From Owenia fusiformis (taxonomy: Eukaryota > Annelida > Polychaeta > Sabellida > Oweniidae): a stretch of 64,000 nucleotides of DNA. The notes under the pieces are model-generated. The model worked only from the letters and a program-made list of their open reading frames with translations. It did not search any database and had not been told where the DNA came from. The stretch lies in NCBI GenBank assembly GCA_903813345.2, contig CAIIXF020000007.1:33262538-33326537 (forward strand), read 5' to 3'. A program made the position numbers and the translations under genes. Below, one piece after another: positions 36,271 through 48,429 of the stretch; positions within the stretch are counted from its first letter, which is position 1, and every line of letters begins with the position of its first letter.

Positions 36271-38330
36271 GGGAGCGGAAGCTATATATTAACAAATTTC
36301 AACCAATAAGAGCCAGGGTCACTGTGAGCCTGGTTGAAGTTTGCATATACTTCACAGTTTGAATAGTCAATACAAAAGACTCATTTTCCAGACTTAGATC
36401 ATTAACCTTTAATAGACCATTTACCTCTTATAAGAGTCTGTGTGATTTAAGTAAGATAAAGCATTCGAATTCGATTTGATAAGAAATAATAACCTCAGGT
36501 CTTCGGTGTATTATTTCTTATAAAATCTCATTCTTATGCTTTATCCAGTACATATTGTTTTGAGGACTGTTTTAGCCAGAATAAAAATTTCTTTTACTGT
36601 TCTGCACACATTCGTCAGATTTCTGTTCCTTTTCTACGTTTTTTGACCCAGGACCACATACCATGCAAAAATACAGGACGGGTAATGACACTGAGAAAAC
36701 TCATATGGATTAGCCTGCTTAATACCGTCATTTTGTTGGCAGCTTTACTTGCTACGATGGCTTTATGATGAACACATAGAGTATTTAACAACATTTTTTG
36801 TTGAATTGTTGCGTCATGTCCCAATCGTAATATAGGCTAGACCTCAAAACAGTTGGAGTATGAATGACTACAAACCCTCTGGTCGGGCACACACTTTTTT
36901 TTACAGAAAACGTGTTTATCCAACCATGGGGTCTGTATTCATTCCTTACACCCAACGGTTTTTCGGTCTATTTTTTTAATTAAAAGCACCAAGCCCGGTA
37001 GATATCGGCTTTTTATTATTAGATTTTACATTCAAAATGCATTCGAGAAATATTTTAAAATCAGATAGAGCATATACCTTTCGAAATTATTTGTCTATAA
37101 ATTGGTAAACATCTTCATCTAAAATATATGCGATGATATTTAATTTTTTAAAAGACGTCAATAATACTAACTCATGCACTTTGCTCTTGAACAAAGCGCG
37201 CATTATTAATTCACACAGAAATTTATATTACATGCTTAGGTCCTTGTTGGCAAACAAAATTCTTGTCAAGTTTACATCAAAAAGTGACTACTGAATGCGG
37301 CCAAGCCATCTTCATTACAAACTGTCCAAAGTAAATGAATCAGAATGAAGGCCTAATGTACGTTAAACCAATCTATTGAAAGCCCATGGTTAAACGATTC
37401 GTAAACTATTTCATTTTAGAATATATCCGAGTAAATGTATTCATCCCGATCATGCCGATACCGTATTTCAACAAAATGAATACACGTCGATCCTTTTTTT
37501 ACAAGCCCATTTGAGAATCGGGGAAAGCCTTTCGATTTTAGGCCCATGGTAACTTCTATCATATATACCACAAGATCCCAATCATATCCCAAAACGTAGG
37601 CTATACTTTTCAAAATCAATCGACGCATTAGGCATGCGTTAATAGAGACAACGCTTTCATCGTAAAATCATAGGCCAATCACCACCACATCATATCATGA
37701 ATCTGTAAATATAAAATCTTCAATTCTAAACAATATTGGATGACCGTAAAATGTGACTTTTATCTTACACTGCATACATCTTTAAACACCCATTCTCAAT
37801 AAGAATGCAAATTCCAGGTTAAATGGTTAAAAGTTGATGTATTTTTATTTGAATATATATTAAGTATCTAAAGTGAAAATATCTTCATCAATCTCATACC
37901 CCTTCATGGAAAAGTCACATGTTGAATTCTAGTATTCATTTAAAAATGTAAGTCTCTGTCATTTACGTTATAGCGGGTTGTTGTAGCAAGAGACCTATAT
38001 TTTCATTCAACATATTATTCTCATCTCTGTTTTTGTACCTAACTATAAGGATATATTTTGCTTAATACTAAATCATACATCAGGCATTTTGAAGATACAC
38101 AAGTGGAAAGAATTCACATTGAAGTCAGCAATTACATGTGACTTATTATTCCTTTTCACAAACAAAACCTAAGTGCTACATGTCATTCCAATTTTATAAA
38201 AACTCAGTTTGATAACATTTAATTTATATTTCTTTTCTGATTAGAAATAGTGTTCAGAATCAAATGATAGCCATATCTTGGTGTTTGATATGCCATACAA
38301 AATTTATTTGAGATTTGTATATCGTTACAC
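36271..38330. other. No gene recognised; small inverted repeat at 36451-36545
   Basis: AT-rich sequence. The one structure seen is an inverted pair around GATAAAGCAT...GATAAGAAATAATA (36455 and 36545), a possible small MITE. No open frame shows a recognisable domain. Confidence 0.5.
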
Positions 38331-39454
38331 CCTTGGTAACGTACACTCCCCTCCATAAGTTTGGCAACCTTTTCCCCCCATTGAACTACGTGTTAAAGCC
38401 TCTTTACATTTGAATTTTTATTTACTTAACCTGCGATGAAAATACTTATACTATTGATGCCAAAGGAGGGCGAGTTGTTTGTAGAATGAATCGGGGGATT
38501 TTTTCATGAATTTCGCTTATGTTTTTCATCCAAAAAACATCAATACACTTTAAAACATTTTGTTTACTTTAAGATTACACCATGTAATCCAAAAATATAT
38601 TTCTCGTTTTCAAAGATAATCAATGGATTAACACCCAGGTATTTTTATTTTTCAAACTTCAGAGGGCTGGGAATCATTGATGCTCAACGCTTTTGAATAT
38701 GATAAATGCTGTTTTAAATAGGTTTTACGTATGCCATTAATTTCTCAAATTATGTAAGCTGAATGGGCCCTAGAATATTCTCTTGGAGGAATCCAATGGT
38801 AATCCAATGGTAGTTCCAAGCAGATTTTTAGATGGCAGGTAAGTAAATTCTTTAGTACTCGCCTTATTGGGTTGAGTTAGTTTATATTCAAAAATTATAT
38901 ATGATTCTGTAAAGATGTCAGTGTGGATGCTATATAGATTGCACACGTATGGTAAGCTGTATAATCCTATATTATGTAACACGAGTACAGTTTTGGTTGA
39001 CATGATTGTGACTGAGTGAGAGATTAAACTCTTTAAGGTAGTTCTGCATGTTGATAATTTTTACTTATTTTGGTGATGAATAAATTATCTGATAATTATA
39101 AATTGGGCAATATTTTTGACATTTTAAGTGGATATAAAGAATTATGGTAACATACACATGGACCATGCATACACATACAATTACAAATGTGAAAATATTG
39201 TCCCTTTCATTGATTATCGGTATTTATAATCATGAAAATTATTGAAAAATATCGAGACATGTCTACCTTAAAATCAAATTTGAAATTGGCTTACAAGTAC
39301 CCTAAGCTATTTTTACATTTTTATTGCAAGAAAATCTTTTTGTAAGGGTTACAAAGGTTGAAATATTTTATAGATATGAACTGTTCGATGGAATTTCTAG
39401 AAAATTATAACATTTTGATGAAAATTTGTAATTGAAAAAAGCCTATGGAAAATC
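38331..39454. other. No gene recognised
   Basis: A segment near 38338-38385 (ACACTCCCCTCCATAAGTTT then GGCAACC) looks like the inner part of a mariner-type terminus, but no partner was found. The rest is unassigned. Confidence 0.4.
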
Positions 39455-40865
39455 ATCTCCAATTATCACCTAACTTACTATTGATAATTAGTTGAAAGTT
39501 AGGTGTAAAAATTCACATGCAAATGAGCTAATTATCAACTTAATTAACGCTTAATTTGCAACTTAATTAACGATTAACTTCCATCAATATGCAAATGAGC
39601 TATTTACGTAAATTAGTTGAAAGTTAGTTGTAAGTTTGATGTAAGTTAATCTCTAATTGTCACCTAACTTACTATTGATAATTAGTTGAAAGTTAGGTTT
39701 AAGTCAGATTTGTGACATCTCAAAAATGACTCGCTACTCGGAGATTTTTGCTTCATCTTGAACTATTTTGTGACAGAATATTCATCTTATTTAGGATCTT
39801 TCAGAACAGACAACATTGAACTTGGACTATTGAAATTTCACAGCAAGAGGAGGGAAAACCCCATGATTCAATTGATGACATACGATTTCCTCCTTCAAAC
39901 ACCTCCTTTTGTCGAAAATGTACCCTCCATCTTGGTTTTCAAAGTTTTCAAGTTGACCTAGTTTTAAACCAATCAACGATCGACTCCCTAAACCAATCAG
40001 CGACGATGTCATCTCAATACAGATTTACATTATAAGTGTATGTCATCTTTGAACCCTGGGGTTTCTCCCCCTCTTTTTTAAAGCTATTCTATTTTGCAAA
40101 TTTTTAAGATTCATGAAAAGCATGTGAAAACATCATTATTGCCATCAACAACTAAAATCAGAACACAAGCATTAGACTATAATGTTACATACGTAACAGA
40201 TATAATCAAAAATATGTTTTGAAATGTCTTTGATCTAACAATCATTATTTAGAAGAGCACATTTGGATTACTTGTGAAATATAGGTAACCCATGTTAGTA
40301 CCTAAATTGCATTCTAGGATTAATATTATATGATCTGATTCAAAAAGATTTTTAAATTCATAAACATTTCAGACAGAAGTGTGAATAAGATTTAACATAC
40401 ATTGTATTCATGTTCTACATACCCTTATAATAATGTTGACCAAATTTCATGGTAGTATACGCACCATTCACGTTGTAATTCTCAATTTTATGAGAGAAAT
40501 ATCTCTCACATGTTTTCTTTTTCCACCATCTTGAAATTAAATTTAGGGGGTTTGTATTTCTAAATCATGGGCCTAATTTACGACTAATTATCATTATAAT
40601 CATCCTATATGTTAACTATCAACCAATAATCTACTTCAGAACAAAAACGTTTTAATTTACCACTTACTATCACCCTCAAACATTTCATATCTTAATTATC
40701 AACTAAAAATCATAAATCAGCGTTATTGTAAGTTAATTTACGTTGAACTTGCTACTGATGATTAGGCCATAATTATCATTGATTTAATTAACGCTTAACT
40801 TTAATTCCAATTGCCAGCAGAATTGTTGATAATTAGTTGGTAATAAGTTGGTAATTAGTTTTATT
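39455..40865. repeat. AT-rich repeat clusters (AATTAGTTGAAAGTTAG motifs)
   Basis: ACCTAACTTACTATTGATAA (followed by TTAGTTGAAAGTTAGG) occurs at 39466 and 39660 in direct orientation, with TTAATTAACG and ATGCAAATGAGCTA each twice between them. Related TAATTATCA/GATAATTAG motifs reappear at 40575-40860. The two clusters could be ends of one decayed element (inference). Confidence 0.55.
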
Positions 40866-41480
40866 TTTCAATTGGGGTGTTCTCATTCTCTCATCAGTTT
40901 TGCATATAGAACTGATTGGTATGAAAAGTTAAAACACTTATGGTTGATTAATGGTAATCAATGTCCTGAATTCCATCTGATTGTGTGGATTGCTCATCCT
41001 CCCTCCCTCTTGGGCAATCCTGAGGGTGTTTTCCTATGGGTTGTGTCGTAGCTTGCCATGTGGGTGCTTCTTTACAGAGGCTGCATCTTGGGCTGCTGAC
41101 CCAATTTGCCCTGGCTGTAGTCTTTCCAATTGTCTTCTGTCTATCCAGATGGTACAGGGTATCAAAGAAGAGACTTTGTTTGATTACCAGATCCCAAAAT
41201 TAGGTCATTCTGACCTTTATATTACAAAATATAGGTCATTCTATTAATGTGTATAAAATGACTTTTTCAAAGAAAATCACTTTTTTCACATCATTATTGT
41301 CACTGTTTCTATTTACTGTCAAAATATTCATTATTTTCAGTCATTTAAGACTTTTTAATTGATCTTCTTGGTATTATCTTACATAAAAGTGACAAAGCAT
41401 AATGGGGAACATTCGAAATCATATAAAACTAGACCTGGGAAACAGACTCCAGATCTAGACTTTTTTAAGCCGAGTCATCC
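40866..41480. other. No gene recognised
   Basis: Two overlapping open frames of under 90 codons near 40848-41247 show no recognisable domain and no splice or codon pattern suggesting a gene. Confidence 0.4.
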
Positions 41481-41514
41481 AGAATAAGCCGAGATCCAGA
41501 ATAAGCTGAGTCAT

Positions 41515-41705
41515 CCAGAATAAGTTGAATGGATGGATGAAATAGGAAGGAAGGATAGGATGGAATAGGAAGGAATGATAGAATAGGATGGATAGGATAG
41601 AATAGGAAGGAAGGATAGGATGGAATTTTATAGGAAGGAATGATGGGATAGAATAGGATGGATAGGATAGGATAGAATAGAATAGAAAGGAAGGATAGTA
41701 ATTTT
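41515..41705. repeat. Purine-rich tandem repeat (GGATAGAATAGGAAGGA type)
   Basis: Almost pure A/G on the plus strand with rare T, made of shuffled GGATGGATAGGATAGAATAGG and GGAAGGAATGATAG units. Simple-sequence DNA; the minus-strand open frame across it is an artefact. Confidence 0.85.
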
Positions 41706-43395
41706 GCAATATTTTCTTCTCTACTCTTGACTTTCCATCAGGATACCATCAGATCGATTTTTCTCAAAATTTCAAAACGCCATAACTTCCGAAGCAGAAG
41801 TCGGATTGAAATTTGGTTTGCAGATTCGGATTCCTGAGAAAATTGTTAACTCATACATTAAATTCGGAGAACTTTTTAATTTGACCCACTTTTTGGACAG
41901 CATATCTCAAAAGTGGGTCAAAATATTTTCTGACGGCAAAAGGCTAACACTATCAGCACACTCTTTGTTACATATATTTACAATTTTGAAGAATATAATT
42001 AAAGTGTAGTGTCAGAATCGCAAAAATAAGGAAAAACTTTGAATTTGACCTAGATGTTGACCTACATGTAGGTCCTAGACTGGATTTGGACCTAGACTTT
42101 ACTTGGACCTGGTCAAATACTGGACTTGGACTGGACCTTGACTTGGACCTGGAAATGGACTGGACTGGTATTTTTTCAATTTATCTTCACTAATCTTGAC
42201 ATTCTATAGGGTGGTCCAAAAAAAGTGAACCCCTGCAACAGGCTACATTTTTCTTAATATATGCATGAATTGGCTCATATTATCACATGTTGTAGAGAAA
42301 GGTCTAAAATTTTGGTTGATGCCATAATTTATTCTCAGTCTTAAATTTTGAAGAAATTACAAGCGTTTAACAAACATGCCTGGAAATTAGACATTGTACG
42401 CAATTTTACAAAGGTGATTCACAGAAATTGTTGAAACACATTGGATGATCTTAAATAGCTTTCAGTTAGAGATACAAGTTTAAAACCCTACCATATGACA
42501 AAAGGGACACTATTCAAGCAGAAAACACATTTCACACTTTCATTGATCATTTTGAAGCATTTTTAACTGTTCAACAGTTCAACAGTTCCAATATTCAATG
42601 TTTTGAGCCATATATCATTAGAATTGGTCCATGATTTATGAAGATATTGACAATTCAAGATCATATAGGGATATGCTCATGATTTCACTGGAAAATGTTT
42701 TCGTCTGTGGAAGCTTAGCACATCTCTTGGATCACAATAACTTTGCAACTAACAAATGTAGGATGCTAATTTTAAGCCATAATGTGCAGGATTTAAAATT
42801 GAAGTCAGAAAATTTTAGTTCTTTAAGACTGCAGCTTAAAAAATGCTCAGGGGAAAGGTGTTAAAGGGTTGAAGAATTGCGGATATTGAAAATCACAATT
42901 TATCCATTTTCAGTAATGTTTGGTTAGGGCTTATAATTTCTGCAAATTTCAAGACTCAGAAAAATGTATGGTACCAACATAAATCTTAGACCTTCCTCTA
43001 CAACATGTGAAAATAAAAAAGAATTCCTGCAAGTTATAAGGGAAATATGGGCCAGTTGCAGGGGTTCACTTTTTTTTGAACCACCCTGTATAAGATTATC
43101 ATCAGATCGATTTTTCTCATAATTTCAAAATGCCATTTCTTCCGAACCGGAAGTCGAATCAAAATTTGGTTTGCAGATTCGGATTCCTGAGACAATTCTA
43201 TCATTCACTCATAGCTCATACGTTAAATTTGGAGAACTTTTTATTTTGACCTACTTTTCAGACACCAATCGCAAAAGTGGGTCAAAATACTTTTTGACGG
43301 CAAAAGGCTAGCACTATTAGCACACTTTTTGCTACGTGTATACAACAATTTGAAGCAAATCATTTAAATATAGTGTCAGAATTGCAATAATAAGG
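41706..43395. repeat. Tandem duplication (about 330-460 bp), second copy carrying a mariner-type insert
   Basis: 41745-42055 and 43093-43410 are diverged direct copies. Shared segments include CATCAGATCGATTTTTCTCA, TTTGGTTTGCAGATTCGGAT (then TCCTGAGA), and GACGGCAAAAGGCTA. The leader ACTCTTGAC near 41724 matches CTAATCTTGAC just left of the insert (42190), so the insert lies within the second copy. Confidence 0.82.
42207..43090. mobile_element. Mariner-type TIR element (884 bp)
   Basis: Ends TAGGGTGGTCCAAAAAAAGT and the complement of TACAGGGTGGTTCAAAAAAA, flanked by TA on each side. The inverted arms extend over roughly 170 bp, including CACATGTTGTAGAGAAAGGT near 42284 and its complement near 43000. 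No recognisable transposase; the single open frame inside (42631-42864) was not identified. Confidence 0.85.
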
Positions 43396-44260
43396 AAATA
43401 AAACTATGAATTTGAGACTGGTAAAAAATTCACATTTTCACAGGAAGTGATACATACCTCCCAAATCAACCAAAATATACTTATTTATCTACAATTTGAT
43501 CCTACATATCAAAGATATTAACCCTTTGAGTGCCGGGGTTTTTTGGAATTGTTATGACGTCAAAATGCCACGGAATTACGACTAATATTGAAGAAAAATA
43601 TCGATTTTTATGTTTTTGCCACTCCATGATATTTCTTCTACTGGTATCTATCTTGATGATATTGCAAGTGTTAAAATGCTTTATTTTCACTTATAGTTAC
43701 TATGGTAGCATGTTGAACGTCACTTAATCAATACATATATCAGTTCTTAGAGGGGTTTTATAGCTAAAATTAACATTGGAAATATCGCACGATTGAAAGA
43801 AAAAAACTTTGAAAACTAAACGTAATTACTTTTAATAATGGCAATTATTGTTTCTTGCGCAACACATTTGGCGTAGCTTATTAAATATTTTAAGACAATA
43901 ATTCAAATTAAAATATGATACAAATATTTATCCTCTTTCTTTTATTATTCCTTTCAAATTAAAGAAATTGAGCATATACGAACAATACACATGCTATGCA
44001 CAAAAACAATGAATAAATATACAATATCAGGATAATTCAAATTCATACAAATTCAGGATAACTTTAATTGGCTGAACATTTGTGATGTGTATAATGAACC
44101 ATGGGTTAATTATGAAAGCCTACTTGTACTTGTTTGTATAAATCGTAAACGTGAAGCTAGTAACATGCGAAACAAGTGACCAACAAAATAGTATGTTTAA
44201 GCCACATCTTACACATTACGTTATATAAACGAATCATGTCAATATGCTAGTCTGTTAGTA
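43396..44260. other. No gene recognised
   Basis: AT-rich sequence with only short open frames of unrecognised content on both strands. Confidence 0.4.
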
Positions 44261-44265
44261 TTTTC

Positions 44266-44452
44266 AGCACACATGGTGTCTGCAACAGTCCAAGTGAAGA
44301 CCCTTGACACACTTGGCGAATGCATTACGGAATTTACGCCTCCTGCCTGCATCTTTATCACTCCAAATACAAACGCACCAGTCCTTTTCCCGCGTTCCAG
44401 GAAGTTTCCGGACCCTCACGATCGGCTGGTCAATGATGGATATCTACAACTA
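44266..44452 (-). pseudogene. Cys/His-rich open segment, possibly a piggyBac-type transposase C-terminus
   Basis: Minus strand is open from about 44452 to a TGA near 44267 without an obvious start: SIIDQPIVRVRKLPGTREKD, WCVCIWSDKDAGRRRKFRNA, FAKCVKGLHLDCCRHHVC. CxC, then a basic stretch, then C...GLHLDCC.HH resembles the cysteine-rich tail of piggyBac-like transposases (CxxC...RR..T...C..C...LCxxxCF..YH). The fit is loose and no catalytic part is seen nearby. Alternative: an exon of an unrelated gene. Confidence 0.35.
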
Positions 44453-45075
44453 GGGAGGCGATGAAGGCCATGTGAAAGTCTAACCTTGAAAGCAGAGCTG
44501 CATTGTTTTCATTAGAAATTTTATTAGCATTGAGCAACATTCTCTGTATGATGTACACTTTCACTTTCTTCATGCTGGATATCTAGGGAGGCGATGACGG
44601 CCAGGTGAAAGTCTAACCTTACAAGCGGGGCTGGTTTTTTTCCTTATAAATTTAAAAATAATCAATACTGCACTAATCCATTTTTATTACAACCAATTTT
44701 ACTTTGGATAACCAATATTCCAAATCAGCCTATAGCATTAAGTGATTTAAATGACTGATATCTCAAACGTACTCAGTCAACCAATTATACTTTTGATAAA
44801 TTATTTAAAAGACTGATTTGTTAATAACGAAAATAGATCGAACATAGTCTGATTCCATCCATCACCTGGTATAACTGTATAAATGAAAAAGTCATTTTTA
44901 TATCGTCCATGCTTCAACGTAGTGTAATACTTAAAATGATCAACACTGCTTTGCGTTAAACGCCGATCTCAAACGTACTCAGACAACCAATTTTACTTTG
45001 GGTAAACAATATTCAAAATTAGCCCATAGCATTAAATGATTTAAATGACTGATTGTTTTAATTATGACAATAGGC
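44425..45075. repeat. Local direct duplications
   Basis: CTAGGGAGGCGATGA (then ..GGCCA.GTGAAAGTCTAACCT) is at 44451 and 44583. A longer pair is 44690-44870 and 44975-45105, sharing AACCAATTTTACTTTGG, TGATTTAAATGACTGAT and CGAACATA.TCTGATTCCAT. Diverged repeat family, not identified. Confidence 0.75.
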
Positions 45076-45099
45076 CGAACATAATCTGATTCCATCGTT

Positions 45100-45345
45100 T
45101 ATCAAGAAGATGTATCAATTATTAGTCAGTTAGTATGGCCAAAAGCATTGTCAACTATATTTCGAGATAATGTTTGTGATATGAAATCTGTGAAAGATTC
45201 AGTTAAAACAAAAGATTTTTCCTTGGGGGAGATAAGGGTAGTTACGGAAAATAGAAGAATGTTTGTCATTATCCACAAAAAAAACTTTAATAGTATCGTC
45301 CTAAAAATGTTTTCTGCAATGAGGTACATGAAGGCATGCAGCTGA
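45100..45345 (+). CDS. Unrecognised open frame, possible exon or gene fragment
   Basis: The frame is open from about 45105 to a TGA at 45343-45345. It reads YQEDVSIISQLVWPKALSTI, FRDNVCDMKSVKDSVKTKDF, SLGEIRVVTENRRMFVIIHK, KNFNSIVLKMFSAMRYMKAC. It begins where the adjacent repeat ends. The composition looks protein-like, with a basic, mixed alpha/beta character, but I do not recognise a family. No clear start codon or splice sites. Could be part of a mobile element. Confidence 0.3.
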   Translation, partial: YQEDVSIISQLVWPKALSTIFRDNVCDMKSVKDSVKTKDFSLGEIRVVTENRRMFVIIHKKNFNSIVLKMFSAMRYMKACS

Positions 45346-45780
45346 TTATGCTAGTATTATAGAACCAAATACATGAAATAAAGTTTTCTTTGCGTGTAAC
45401 TGCAACAGAGGTTTCAAGAATTTCTTGATAATATGAGTTTATTTCTCCATGTATTTGAATAAAGTTTGTTTGATGTACAAATCTTTCCTCGCCCAATGTT
45501 GAAGTACATTTGTACATTTTCAGATGGAAAAAGAATATCCCCGCTATTCTATAATACGAATTAAGGTGTAATAAATAGAAATGAACAAATATGTCAGCAT
45601 TTTTCAATCTACGTGGATTCTGTAAAAGAACACGTAAGGTACGGTTTCAAAGTATGCTGAAAAGGATATCTGCTTATACATTGATACATGCGCGGCCTTG
45701 ACAGAACAAACCTACTAACCCATATACGTGGGCTACTAACCTAGATACGTCTAGCTAATTTGCATAAAGTTGTAGCAGTT
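45346..45780. other. No gene recognised
   Basis: A minus-strand open frame of 106 codons (45287-45607) overlaps the plus-strand frame before it and shows no recognisable motif. Confidence 0.4.
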
Positions 45781-46325
45781 TGAATCCACTTTTTTGCTCG
45801 AAACTCGCTGTATAAAAAATGGAATTTATTAGTCTTTAACTCTGCCGTTGATTGACAGACTTCGAAAAAAATAATACCATGGCTTTGCTCGGAAGTATAG
45901 CTTTCCGATGGTTCCACTTTTGTAATGACCAAATTGCGAGAAAAAGGAGGAAATGGAGAGTAAAGGTGATTTCTCGAATGCCAAGTTTCACTTAAGAAAT
46001 GCTGCGTTCTGATTGGCCGACTTTCTTGCAGTCCCAATCCACTTTAGCTCTCCAAACTCACGTTTTACAGAAATGACACTTATCGGTCTTTTCTCCGCCA
46101 TTTTTCGATCGATTTCTAAAAGCATAATGTCATAGTGAAGCTTACATTTTCAGTTTCCAGATGGTATCACTTTTGAAGCGATCCACGTGCGAAAAGAAGG
46201 TAAAATTTGAGCGTGAAAAAGTTTCTCGATAATCGAAGATTCACTTTAGAAATACTGAGGAATCTGGCATTCTGATTGGTCAGTTTCCTGCATTCTCAAG
46301 CCACTTTTCCGACTCCAATTTTTTA
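45781..46325. repeat. Diverged tandem repeat, about 245-280 bp, two to three units
   Basis: Segments starting AATCCACTTTTTTGCTCGAA (45783), AATCCACTTTAGCTCTCCAA (46036) and AGCCACTTTTCCGACTCCAA (about 46300) align. Shared inner pieces are TTCTGATTGGCCGACTTTCT/TTCTGATTGGTCAGTTTCCT and TTTCTCGA. Old tandem duplication. Confidence 0.7.
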
Positions 46326-46404
46326 TTTTATTTTAATTTTATTATAGTGTCATGAGTTAAAATACAATTACATATATAAAACAATAGTACACTGTTAAAA
46401 TCAC

Positions 46405-47160
46405 CCCAGGCCCCATATGGGTACCGGGTACCCAAAAAACGAAAATACGAATATATAACATAATAAGATCACTAGAAAACGTGAAAGATTTGTTTTGAAT
46501 TTACAAAAATGTATGTAACTTCCTTCAAAATTGAGCTAGAAGCTTCAAATAAAAAGCATTTTAAGGCTCTTTTCTTCCTTAATCATCATATTTTCCGATT
46601 GGTAATGTGGGGGGGGGGGGGGGGGTGCGATCGCACCATCGCACCCCCTCCTGGCTACGCCTATGACATTGTAAGACGTAACAATTTACACTTCAGTGGA
46701 CGTTTCGTCGAAAATTGGGATAACTTAAATTATGATTAATAATCAAAATCTTACACGTCGTTGCATCATGTAAATTAACACACGTCGACTCTCTGCTAAA
46801 GTAACGATAGCTATTTACAGATTTAAATTAATCATAATCAAAACAATTCACGTACCAACATACGAACTATTGAAAATAGAGTAAGATTGATTTGTCATAT
46901 TTTTCAAATCGTCTTACAATGTCATAGGCATAGCCAGGAGGGGGTGCAATGGTGCAATCCCAACCCCCCCCCACCATAACCAGTGAAAATATGACCATGA
47001 TGATAGAGGAAGAAAAGAGCCTTAAAATGCTTTTTATTTAAAGCTTCTAGCTCAATTTTGAAGGAAGTTATATACATTTTTGTAAATTCAAAAGAAATCT
47101 TACACGTTTTCTAATGATCTTATTATGTTATTTATTCGTATTTTTCGTTTTTTGGTACCC
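46405..47160. mobile_element. Fold-back element with 250-280-bp arms and G/C homopolymers
   Basis: Left arm about 46405-46685, right arm about 46910-47160, inverted and nearly identical. Pairs include CGAAAATACGAAT/ATTCGTATTTTTCG, AAAATTGAGCTAGAAGCTT/AAGCTTCTAGCTCAATTTT and TGACATTGTAAGACG/CGTCTTACAATGTCA. GGGTACCGGGTACCC stands at the left margin, with related GGGTACCGGGTACC at 47174. A 17-G run is at 46609-46625. No coding sequence. Confidence 0.85.
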
Positions 47161-47254
47161 GATTTTTTCAACCGGGTACCGGGTACCAAGTTTGAACCCA
47201 GCATGGAGGATTTACTGCCCGGTACCCGGTTTTTTCTACAAACCCCAAACTTTT

Positions 47255-48115
47255 GAATTTATGATTTTTGATTTAGTGCTGTGTGTACTCGTTTTTATTC
47301 ATTTATTACACTTGATTTGTGGTTCACAGGTGAGATCATTAAGATCTTAAATTGTAGCAACGTTTGCAGTACTCTAGGTATAGTTACAGGGGTGAAATAG
47401 CGTTTTCATGTTGTCAAACTAAGATTCTGTGTGATTAAGATGATGTTGATCGGGTAGTTTAAATGGAAGTTTCCCTTTTTAGAACTTACTTCCTGGTTTT
47501 GATTCGATTGAATCGAAGTAAAATTAGAGCAAGTAGCGATCAATTACTGTTCTATTTATTGAGTTCCAATTATAGTCTTGTTGTGTGATCAATATTAAAA
47601 CGGGATATGGCGTCAATAACTTGTTATTTAAGGTTCAGCTGGAAAGTAACATTTTGGTAAAAAATTGCTATACATGCACATGTTATTTTCTGGTACAAAA
47701 TAAAGTATGAAGGCATGTGTCAATTTCCTTGCTTTTTTCAGGAAAGTATCATTACACTGTCTACTTTTAGTAAACCTGGAAACAGGTCAATGGTAGCTCC
47801 TGTGTTGTCTGGAAACTTTGAAAGAAAATTTGGGAAAATAGAAAGTGTGAAATATCAGAATTTCCTGGAGTTCCCATTGAACTCCTACTAGATATTCCTA
47901 AAGAAGACAATGTAATGATACTTTCCTGAAAAAGGCAAGGCAATTGACACATGTCTTCATACTTTATTTTGTACCAGAAAATAACATGTGCTGGTATAGC
48001 AATTTTTTACCAAAATGTTACTTTCCAGCTGTACCTTAACTTTGAAATCTTGTCCGAAAAGTGATGACGTCACCAGGCCTATAAAGTATTTCGCCGATGT
48101 AAACTCAAGAGATGA
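47255..48115 (+). mobile_element. Diverged LTR of the same family as the retrotransposon at 54909-63931
   Basis: Aligns by eye to the first 0.5 kb of that LTR. Shared segments include ATTTTTGATTTAGTGCTGTG, TTGATCGGGTAGT, ACTTCCTGGTTTTGATTCGA, TGATCAATATTAAAACGGGA (then TATGGCGT) and GAAATCTTGTCCGAAAAG. The promoter-like TGATGACGTCACCAGGCCTA then TAAAGTA is also kept. It is split by a TTAA-flanked element at 47632-48035. Only the U3-like part is clear; traces (TTGGACTT..ATTTTTGGACTTTG) may continue to about 48200. Solo LTR or truncated copy. Confidence 0.85.
47632..48035. mobile_element. piggyBac-type MITE (404 bp) with TTAA target duplication
   Basis: TTAA at 47628-47631 and 48036-48039 flanks inverted ends GGTTCAGCTGGAAAGTAACA and the complement of GGTACAGCTGGAAAGTAACA. 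The arms match for about 130 bp. The insertion splits an older LTR; excising it with one TTAA rejoins that LTR. The TTAA specificity points to piggyBac mobilisation (established for that superfamily). Non-coding. Confidence 0.9.
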
Positions 48116-48429
48116 AAGCTACCTTTCGACGAGGACAGAGCTCCGTTCAATTTCATAATCTATGTGAAGTTGGACTTGGAAATATTTTTGGACTTTGACA
48201 ATTTTCATAAGAAAAGTCAAAGGTGCAGGTCGAAGGGTTTTTATAACTTTCTTTTTGGCCCGCTTTTTGGACACCCTGTACGTCGACGGTGAAGGTCGAA
48301 GGTGCAGGTCGAAGGTCGAAGGGTTTTTATAACATTCCATAGATATGACAATATGTTGTACAAGAACACAAATGTGTACAAAATGTCCCCACCAATGGGT
48401 GATCCCGTCAAATGGTTATCCTAAAAATG

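Noticed and set aside
40848-41247. Overlapping plus-strand frames (67 and 88 codons)
   Set aside because: No recognisable motif, no consistent splice sites, and two frames overlap with equal claim.
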